From: Heliocidaris erythrogramma
Taxonomy: Eukaryota > Echinodermata > Echinoidea > Camarodonta > Echinometridae
Length of the DNA: 64,000 bases
Assembly: GCA_025617745.1 (NCBI GenBank)
Contig: CM046871.1
Coordinates: 33,301,579-33,365,578, forward strand
Reading direction: 5' to 3'
The notes under the pieces are model-generated. The model saw nothing but the letters and a program-made list of their open reading frames with translations. It was not told the DNA's origin and did not search any database. The translations under genes were made by a program, and so were the position numbers. Shown here in pieces: positions 44,199 through 53,200 of this stretch. Numbering within the stretch: position 1 is the stretch's first letter; each line of letters begins with the position of its first letter.

Positions 44199-44522
44199 TT
44201 GATTCAGATCTACAAAATCATGCATGGCCCAGACGAACTTGATCAGTCACACTTCTTTGATCATCCATATCAGAACAGAACTCGTGGCCATCAGTATAAG
44301 ATTGCAAAGAAGCATGTTTACTCAAAGCTCAGACATACATGTAGCTCCTTTTCACAGATATGCATTAATGAATGGAACAACCTTTCCTCTGATGTGGTAG
44401 AGAGCATGTCACTTAATAGTTTCAAATCCAACTTGTTAAAGTTTTGGTCGTCAAGTAAAGATAAATTTGATTCAGAAGAATCTTTTGCTTGTTCATGCGC
44501 CTCTAAAAGTGTACCAGTCTAG
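44199..44522 (+). mobile_element. LINE fragment: C-terminal end of reverse transcriptase ORF
   Basis: An open frame of 107 codons reads IQIYKIMHG, TRGHQYKI, INEWNNLSSDVVE and SLNSFKSNLLKFW. This is the conserved tail after the RT domain in CR1/L2/Jockey-type non-LTR retrotransposons. The upstream RT core is missing, as expected for a 5'-truncated copy. The frame is intact to its stop, so the insertion is not very old. Confidence 0.75.
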
Positions 44523-44773
44523 ATTCTTTACCAGACGTCAACCGAGAGGCAAATAAGTTTTTAACTTTAAATGCCTACATCCAAGGTATTATCCAAGGTA
44601 TTGTCCTCCAGCATTAATTCAAAATCTGAAAAAAATATGTGATTTGATGTTAATCTCCAATTCCGTTTTTACTTGGATAGAAGCATTTTTCTGCCCCACC
44701 CCCAATTCTAGTAACAATTTGAGTCAAAGGTTTTTTTAAGTTGTCTATATCTATATTACTCATAGGTCACTTA

Positions 44774-44892
44774 TGGGGTGTTGCAAATCCCCCATATGCA
44801 ATCGATTGCAAATATGATACATGTATTTTAAATGGAACTTGCGACTGATTTGGGGGATTTGCAATTCATTGCAACTTTCTTGCAACACCCCT
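44774..44892. mobile_element. Short palindromic MITE, GGGGTGTTGCAA ends
   Basis: GGGGTGTTGCAAATCCCCC at the left; GGGGGATTTGCAA and TTGCAACACCCC at the right. Confidence 0.75.
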
Positions 44893-45284
44893 TTACATCT
44901 GTCCTGTCCCGCTTTTGTCTCTCTCCATCTCTCCTCCCCTCTCTCTTTCTACCTTTCTACCACTCTCTCTTGCTCTCACTTTCTCTGTACCTTCCACTTC
45001 CCTCTTTCCATTTTTTTCCAGCCTTCCTCGTTTCCTCATCTTGTGCACCATCCCATTCCTTCTATCTTTCAACAATAACTTATCCTCACAGGACAAATTG
45101 TCCCTGTTAAGCAAATTACACATCAGGCAACTGCACTTACTGTATTCCTTGTTCATTCAAACACACAGAAAATGTTACAATTGTATCTTAAGCTCTTTTA
45201 TTGCATCGTTACATCTCAAATATGTGTATCAAAATAAAAATCACATACAGATTTGTTAATGAAGAATACCCCATTTTTGTCTCC
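44893..45284 (+). repeat. Pyrimidine-rich tract and gene-free flank
   Basis: 44900-45070 is dominated by TCTC/CCTT on the + strand, so long low-complexity frames appear on both strands. No gene. Confidence 0.7.
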
Positions 45285-45600
45285 CCTGCGTTGCGGAGCA
45301 AGACTATTTCCGTCGTCGGCATTGGCGTCGTCAACAGTCCTGCTGTAATCACAATAACTGTCTATGGATTTGAGGTAAAATCACCAAATTCATATCACGG
45401 GTACATCTGCGTAGGTCAAGTTCGAAAATGAGTCGAACCTGACCGAGGCCAAAAGGTCAATGAACTTTCTATGGAATTGAGGTAAAATCACCAAATTCAT
45501 ACTACAGGTACATCTTAACAAAGGTGCTGGTCAAGTTTTTAAGAACAGGTCAAAGGTCAAACTTCACTGGAAGCCACTGAACACATAATTACTTTTTGTA
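45285..45600 (+). repeat. Dispersed repeat with AAAATCACCAAATTCATA tandem units
   Basis: Starts CTCCCCTGCGTTGCGGAGCA, then two units containing TGAGGTAAAATCACCAAATT and GGTCAAGTT. The architecture (inverted GC-rich head, AGGTCAAAGGTCA-like units) resembles the TATGCCTCCGCC element, but the sequence is different. Confidence 0.6.
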
Positions 45601-46381
45601 CCCTTGGGGTAGTATCACCAAATTTTCTTGAGTAAGAGTAAAGTTTTAAAAATAAAGCATTAACAGCATACACAAACAGCATTATCTCATTTTGCAGGGA
45701 AAAAACATATATGTAACATCATTATTGCTCAGTATAATAAAGCTGCCAGATCAAAGTTTACATTCTTATTCACATAGCAAGATACAGGCAAGACAACGCT
45801 TGGCGTTTCCCTTATATATTCCTTTCATTAATTATAGAACAATATGAAAGATACAAAGGTAAGTCGCGAATGAAAAATATGACAAGTATTTGGTGTGTGA
45901 AACGAAAAAAAAAAGTCAACTGCGACTGAGAGGACAGTTTAGGCAGCTCCCTCAAAGCTGTAAGCTGTGAACTCACACACGTACACAAAGAAACACACAT
46001 TCACTTAACACTTAACACTGTGTGTGACAGAATGATTGCCTCGTCCAACTTGGAATCTATCAAGATTACAATGTTCAAATACAAATATGAATACAACCGT
46101 CATGAACCAGTAAATTTAATATATACAGGGCCGTTGTGGAAAGCAGTTCTGAAACTGACAATGTCATCCTGTATAAATAAACTGCAAATGAATAATCTAT
46201 GCACCCCCCCCCCCTTTTTCCAAAAAGCTTCTGATGGACCTGGTCACTGTAGATTTAGTTCAATACATGTATGTATACAAATCAATACAACTAATATCCC
46301 ATGTTCTACGAAAAAGAGACATGATAACAAAGCTTTTCGACCTGCACTCATCAGGTTATCACGCATGTATGTAACAAATTA

Positions 46382-46654
46382 GGCCAAAAAAAAAATTGTT
46401 GTATTGGCGTAACCCGCCCGACCCTAAAAATGTCGCTGACCCTATGTTTTGTTTTTTTTTGACTATCGATATCGCGTATCGTGCTGCCTTTGCGATCGCG
46501 ATCGTGATCGAAAACCCGGAAGTGCTGCGGACAGAACTAGCTGCGTGTATTATGTATTATACTGTCGTAAAAAAAAAAAAAAAAAAAATCCTGACCGACC
46601 GACCCTATTTTTCAGAGACCCGTTACGCCAATACAACAATTTTTTTTTTTGGCC
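46382..46654. mobile_element. TIR element nested in the foldback
   Basis: GGCC followed by an A run and TTGTTGTATTGGCGTAAC at the left; GTTACGCCAATACAACAA, a T run and GGCC at the right. GACCCTA motifs are mirrored inside. Confidence 0.8.
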
Positions 46655-46675
46655 TTACTCAAAATCAAATACATG

Positions 46676-46780
46676 TATATTATACTCGATGAACCCCTTT
46701 TGTGCAGATAAAAGGAGTTCGTCCAAGCTTTGCGAAATCACGACGTCCGGGTTGCGTCCGGGTTCATCGAGTATAATATA
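46676..46780. repeat. Second nested hairpin
   Basis: TATTATACTCGATGAACCC is mirrored by GGGTTCATCGAGTATAATA, about 63 bp apart. Confidence 0.75.
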
Positions 46781-47095
46781 GTTGATTTCGAGTAATTTGT
46801 TACATACCTGCGTGATAACCTGATGAGTGCAGGTCGAAAAGCTTTGTTATGTCTCTTTTTCGTGCCATATTGAAATTTTGTAGTACCAAGAAATTATTTA
46901 TCCCACGTTCTCTAACCATTGTAAATAAAGTTCTATGCGTACTATACGCTCTCATACCATGAAGATCATTAACAGTTGTGATTGATTTTCACCAAAATGA
47001 GGTCAACGCCCAAATTTTAGTATGCTGGTAAATAATAAATTGAAATGGCAATGAAAGCCAGCTAAATCATCTCTACGATAGCATTTACATCCTTC

Positions 47096-47214
47096 CTATT
47101 CATCAAAGGGCAATTTATCTGTCATTTCCATCCAATCATACACCTTGTTTTCCGCTGAGCTCTTGCCATCGATAGCGGAAGACATCACTCCACTGAACAG
47201 ATCAAACCATCCTC
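47096..47214 (-). CDS. D-cysteine desulfhydrase exon 9 (C terminus)
   Basis: Residues 340-378 and TAG. GGWFDLFSG follows HTG, as in family members with GGLFGLF. Confidence 0.93.
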
Positions 47215-50200
47215 CTAATGAAAGAAAGTAACCATGGTAACATGGTAACATCAATCAAACCATAAAGTTGTAAAGCACATTCGATTCATAATATGGGATT
47301 TGGTATATCATTTCCTATCACAGTACAGAATTATATTGCGAGATAATAAAAGACCAGGTAAGAAGATCTTTCAGGGTTTGGTTCTTTTTCAATAAGAATT
47401 CCATTTGTACCACGGGGGTAAATATGCAAGAATTTCTTTTCAACCGGGGGGGATGACCATTCATGGACTCCAAAGCCACCCCCCCCCCCTCATGAAAAGA
47501 AGGAATGCATGGATCTATGCCAATGATTTGATCCATGGTAAAAGGACCCCCCCCCAAAAAAAAAACAACAACAAACAAACAAACAAAAACACACAAAAAA
47601 AAATCATCAACAATCATACAAGGATCAATTTCAAAGGAGTTTCATAGTACGCAAGTATCACCATGTTGTATCCCAACTGATTTTTCAACATGGTCTGCCA
47701 ACAGTTACAAAGGACATTTAAAGAGAAGGTCGAGTTCTGAGAAAGGTGAGAAATAATTTGTGAGCTTTCTCATTCCTTTTATGCCAGTTTGGAAGAACAT
47801 CATAGTAGAAATGTTCCCTAAAAAGGATTGCTCTTCAGATGCCCTCATATTTGAATTAAGACGAGAAATCGCTGAACTGTTTCAGGCCGAACATTCATGT
47901 GTGTGCAGTCCCATGTAACAATTTCACAGACACCAAGGTCAAAGACCAGCAATACGTGAGATTTTCTGTGCATCAGCGCCAGGTAGGCAAGGAACTGTGT
48001 GCTCGCCGCGCGGTATGTATAATATATATATATATATGGAGATAGGCTGTGAGGCCAGGTGTGAGAAAGAGTTTTTTTTGCGTGAGTAAAGAGCCCAGAC
48101 GCGCGACTGTCATGCCTAATGCGTGACACTTGGTAGGTCTGCAACTTCTGTGTGCAGTGCATGTGCTTTTCAGCGAGATTTGGGTCAATTTCTTATCATT
48201 TTGACCATTCCAGTACCTCGCAGTACACACCAATTCTTTTGTAGACATATTGTCACCCTTTCCCTATTGCTTTGAGACAGTTTCTTTCACAATGTATTTG
48301 CATGACCAAAACTCAACTTTATCTGTAACACTACTTTCCTCTATGAATAAGGAGGATTTTCTTTAACCCTTTCAAGACAGAACTCCACCACATTGTGTGG
48401 TTTGGCTCAATAACTTTTCATTCGGAGCCCGAAGAAATATACCAGATGCATAAATATAAAGAGCAAAAATTTCCGCAAACACTGTCCATTTCTGTTACAT
48501 GACAATATTGCATTTGACGCTAGGAATTTTAAAAAGGAAAATATGCATTAAAATCCCTAATTAAATTTGGCAACACTTTGAGAGGTTCAAAATAAATGGT
48601 TTTTTATCAAAAGTGGCAATTTTTTCAACTTTTTGACAATCTTCCTATGTATATTATTTTCACAGTCATTAAATCTTATTAGAAACATATAGCACCAAAA
48701 TAAAAATATTATTGTTGCCAATTTGAAGAATAAAATGTGATCATTTTAGCCTTTAAATAATTCTGGTCATAAAAGGGTTAAGTAGAACCTAGCAGGATTT
48801 TCTTTCAGGAGTTTCAAGGTGTGAAGAAGCCTAGATAGCTTTACATGTTGACAAGATACTATTTAGGACCGATTTTATTACCCAAGGTGGCCTCATCAGT
48901 GGTTAAAAACACTGTTTTAAAAGAGGCCAATGCACAAACACATTTCACAAAAATCATTTAAATGTACCAATCACCTAAAAAGAACAGGAAACCCCTTCGC
49001 GCGGAACCGAACTCTGAGTTCAATTCCGCGCAGGCCCTTATTCTATGCGAGCACGTATGAGTGCATCGATTAGTCTCCTCACAAGTCTCTGTATTGTTTA
49101 TAGGACATGTCCTTCAACTTGCAATATCTCTCTATAGAATGAACATTTTGAGTTCATATTTGGAATATAGAATATCGCCATAGTACCCCGAACAACCACT
49201 TCAATATCCCAACAGTCCTTATCAGGACTAACACATGGTGAACCGTAAACCTCCATGCAAACCTGATTGGTACACTTTATTTAAGATGTAAAAAGTATTT
49301 AACTTACCTGTATGAATGAAGAGGATTTGTTTTCCCTGGAACCTAGTAGGATTCTCTCTCATGAGTTTCATGGTATGGTATGTCGCCTTCCCTGTGTAGC
49401 ATGGATCTACCAAGATACCCGTTGTCATGGAAACCTCTTGAATACATTCTAAACATATCAATACAAAAGTTAGGGAGTATGAAGGATGTTCTTGCTCTCG
49501 TGTAAATGCATTTGACTATCTTGCATTAAAAAAGCTCCTACAAACACAAATTTACTCCACTGTGTTGAGATAGTGGACAAAAAGAAAAAAGACAAGTAAT
49601 GGAAAGATTTTGCACATAACGCGAGAGGTATAAGGCTCAACATATTCATATTTACTGATTGATAAAAGGTGCTTAATAAAACAAATCATAATAATGTTGG
49701 AGCTTCACCACATGACGGACAGGAGCGCCATACAAAAAGCCACCATTATCATGACGATAATTACTGAGTCAAGTACCTCACTGAAATCCTTATGATCAAA
49801 TCTAAATCAAATGTGTTGAGAGCCAGAATGGCATTGAGCCATATCATATAACTCAGAGCTGATACCCTTCGGGGGCTCCCAACAGACGAACTAATCTCTG
49901 AAAGCAATAATCACCTAATTCCTCTGGCGTGGACAGACCGTAACCAATGCCCTTCACCCCTTCTACAATGTCCATGATGTCTGCAGCCAAGACCCCCGAT
50001 GACCCATCACTGCCCTGCAAGCCTAGGTCTCTTAAGATAGCATCGGCTTCCTCATGAAAGTATGCAGCGTCTGCAATGACTGCCATACCATGCACTCTGT
50101 AACAACAGTTTGAAATAAGTGGACATGCAGATGACCTTTGACCTTTGATATCATTAATCCAAGGTCTCTCAAGACAGCATCAGCTTGTAATTATTGTAAT

Positions 50201-53200
50201 TATTGTAATTTTTACATTAAGAAGAGTTTGTCGCTTGGTGCTCCTCCATCAATCTACGCACAAACTTTTGTCCAAATTTACCGATATCAAGGGATGTGTA
50301 AATACTGACTCAGTTGGAGGAGCCTGTATTTTGAATGTTTTGGGGTTTTTTTTACATAAATACGGCACCATATAATGCTGTAAATAAGCATTATCATTAT
50401 CATAAGCTTTTGTTAAATAATTCACATCTGCTGCTTTTAATCTGCTAAGGATGTCACTTACCATTAATTCAGATATCTATTTTTGATTGTTCCATTATGA
50501 TACAAACTACTATTCAAATTGAAATAAATAGTCACTACACTTCTGTCCTACTTACTTGACTTTGTTTCCAGTTAGATAGTTCCCTATAGCTAGGCCAGTG
50601 ACAGATCCAGTGCTTCCTGATGCTACAACAATGTCTGTGAATCTCTCATGTAAACCCTGTATAGTAAAAATATTTAGGGGAAAATAGTACCTATCATGGG
50701 TTTATGGTTAGATATTTCCCTATAGCTAGGCCAGTGGTGGATCCAGAGCTTCCCGATGCTACTACAATGTCTGTGAAAATATATTTAGGAGAAAATAGTA
50801 CCTATCATCCAGTGCTTCCCAATGCTACATATTTTCAACTTACACAATTTTGAAGAGATATTTACCTGTTTCATAAGTTCATTGAAGCAGTCGATATACC
50901 CCCATACACCGACAGAGCTTGAGCCACCCAGCGGTATGGAATAACACTTCTTCCTGGATGTTTTCCTGCAATGAAAACAAATCCGGAGATGACAAAATAT
51001 GAATAAATGGCATTTATTCATTTACAGCAGGCAAATACATCTGACAAACCAACAGAGATGACTGTCATACTGTCAGGGAGGGTAGTAATCCACGAGGCAG
51101 AAAAGCCTAGTTGACTTGACTGCGGAAAAAAAAAAATTACTGGAAAATTATGTTCCGTCAACCGCATGCTCATCTCACTCCCTGTATGCAAAAGTAATTT
51201 GATTTACTTTAAACAGTTAGTACAAAAATGTTAATGGATTAGCAAAATGTCTCTAAGAATAATTGCAAAAGCTTCCTGAATAACATTGAAATTGAAAAAA
51301 TAATATTCACGTATTTGCTACACATGATTCACTCAAGGGGTATTATTTGCTTATAATTCTCGCTACCCCAAATACGCAATTTCGCCAACAGATGGCGTTT
51401 GTCATGCGAACCATGCATGCGCAGTGCTGACAATATCCCGATTGGATCGACAAGTGTTTGTCTTTTTACATTGAAAATGTACACAGGTATTACAAAAATT
51501 CTCGAGTTTGAGTATAAATTAACTGACATGTTTGAAAAGATACCATGATTTATCGAGACAATTGGTTGCATTTTCAAAATTTGTGTGGTTTATGTCATGC
51601 GATCCAAAAATTAAGCATTTTAGCACTCATTTTATTCATAAGCCGTAGTATTTCAATACGGACCGGAAGTGAAGTTAACAAAGATGCGGACCATTTCCAT
51701 GCATAATATTGCCCTCTACGTCGAAAATTGCATATTTGAGGTAGCGAGAATTAAGCTGAATGTACCATACATGTTCCATCAAATCTAAGAGGAAGAGTTG
51801 AAGTATGTCTTTAACTTCTAGTGTTTGATCCTGGGGGTAATAATATTTTCCATCATTATCAGTTTCAACTACACTCACTGTACTGACTCACATTATATGG
51901 TCTTGGAGCTGTTGCATTCTGGGATAAATCTCCTTCTGGAACGAGCATTCAGATGGAACAAGGTAGAAGTTGGCCCCAACCATCCTGTCTAGAAGAGTGT
52001 TCCCAGTGAACTGGCCTGTAAGGTCCTACAGAAAAAAAGAATCAAAATAAAAACAAAAATAGAAAAGACATAAAAACTCTTTTAGTCTTTAGATTAATCT
52101 ATCATATCTCCCTAGAATCCCTGGTAATACACCATTCGATCGATCCTTTCTGTACAACAGCATCTCTGTAAATGGAATTCAACTTGCCTTATTTGTTGCT
52201 ATGTTGGGCAAGTTAAGTTTTCATATCATCCTGTGCAGTCTATCTACATGTATGCTGGGGGCTATGACAGAAAAACAAAACTTTATGATAGCAGTCTCAT
52301 ATTGTTCCATCTGTCTCAAAAGATATAAGCCAAAAATGATTCCATCTGTGATTGAATTTTAGTGTAAATTTCTGAAAGAAACCATATTTTAGGAATTGCT
52401 CCACACTATCTAAATAAAAATGGCCCCAAATTAGAAACCATGGACTTCCAAACGCTTTAGATCAGAGAAAGAACCTATTTGTAATACCTGTATCGAGATA
52501 TAAGCCCTGGACTCACCCGTGTTCTGGACCAGAGAAAGAGATGGCAATCTAATCCGAGCTGACGAGACGAGATGGCCGTCGCTCGGCAGTGATTGGATCT
52601 GACCCCTCCACAGGTCAAGATGACCTCACAACCTTTATCTACAGCATCAGCCAATAGGAACTCAAGCTTACGAATCTGTCCAGAGGAGAAAGCATTATAG
52701 ATAAATTTGTTTGTTTAGAGCCAGAAGGGCGATAACTCTGTATTAGAGTATATGACTAACACCCTTCTGGCTCCAAACAGACGATATAGTGATGGGGCCT
52801 TGCCTGAATATCCTAAGCAGGGCTTAAGGACCCACCACAAACAGGCCCCAAAATTTGGATATATAAACAGGTGGTGACCCCATGGATCCATATCCCGTGA
52901 AAAAAAAGTGTGGCACTGGGCCCTGCCTAAAGTCTCAAATTTGACCAATAGTGTGACAGGACAGTTTGAAGCTAGAATTTCGATGTTGGAAGGGGGGGGG
53001 GCTCAAAGAGGGGGCTTTTACACTAGGTACATGTATATCCACTACACATATTCAGATTTTTTCGTTTATGTCATCCTTACACTCTTGTGTACCACAACCT
53101 TTGCATCTCGAGTTAAGTAATTAAATCACTAAACTACGGTAACACTGCAGATCGGAGCCCTGGGGTGATTTTCTGAAAACGATGTTATACATTGTTAGTA

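Larger units (their letters stand above)
46308..46863. mobile_element. Foldback element related to 18077-18539, with two nested inverted repeats
   Basis: 46308-46381 (CGAAAAAGAGACATGATAAC, AAGCTTTTCGACCTGCACTC) is the reverse complement of 46789-46863. The centre contains two more inverted-repeat pieces, 46382-46654 and 46676-46780. Confidence 0.85.

Noticed and set aside
44821-45259. Ser/Leu-rich frames around 45 kb
   Set aside because: Pyrimidine-rich low-complexity sequence; no splice support and no homology.
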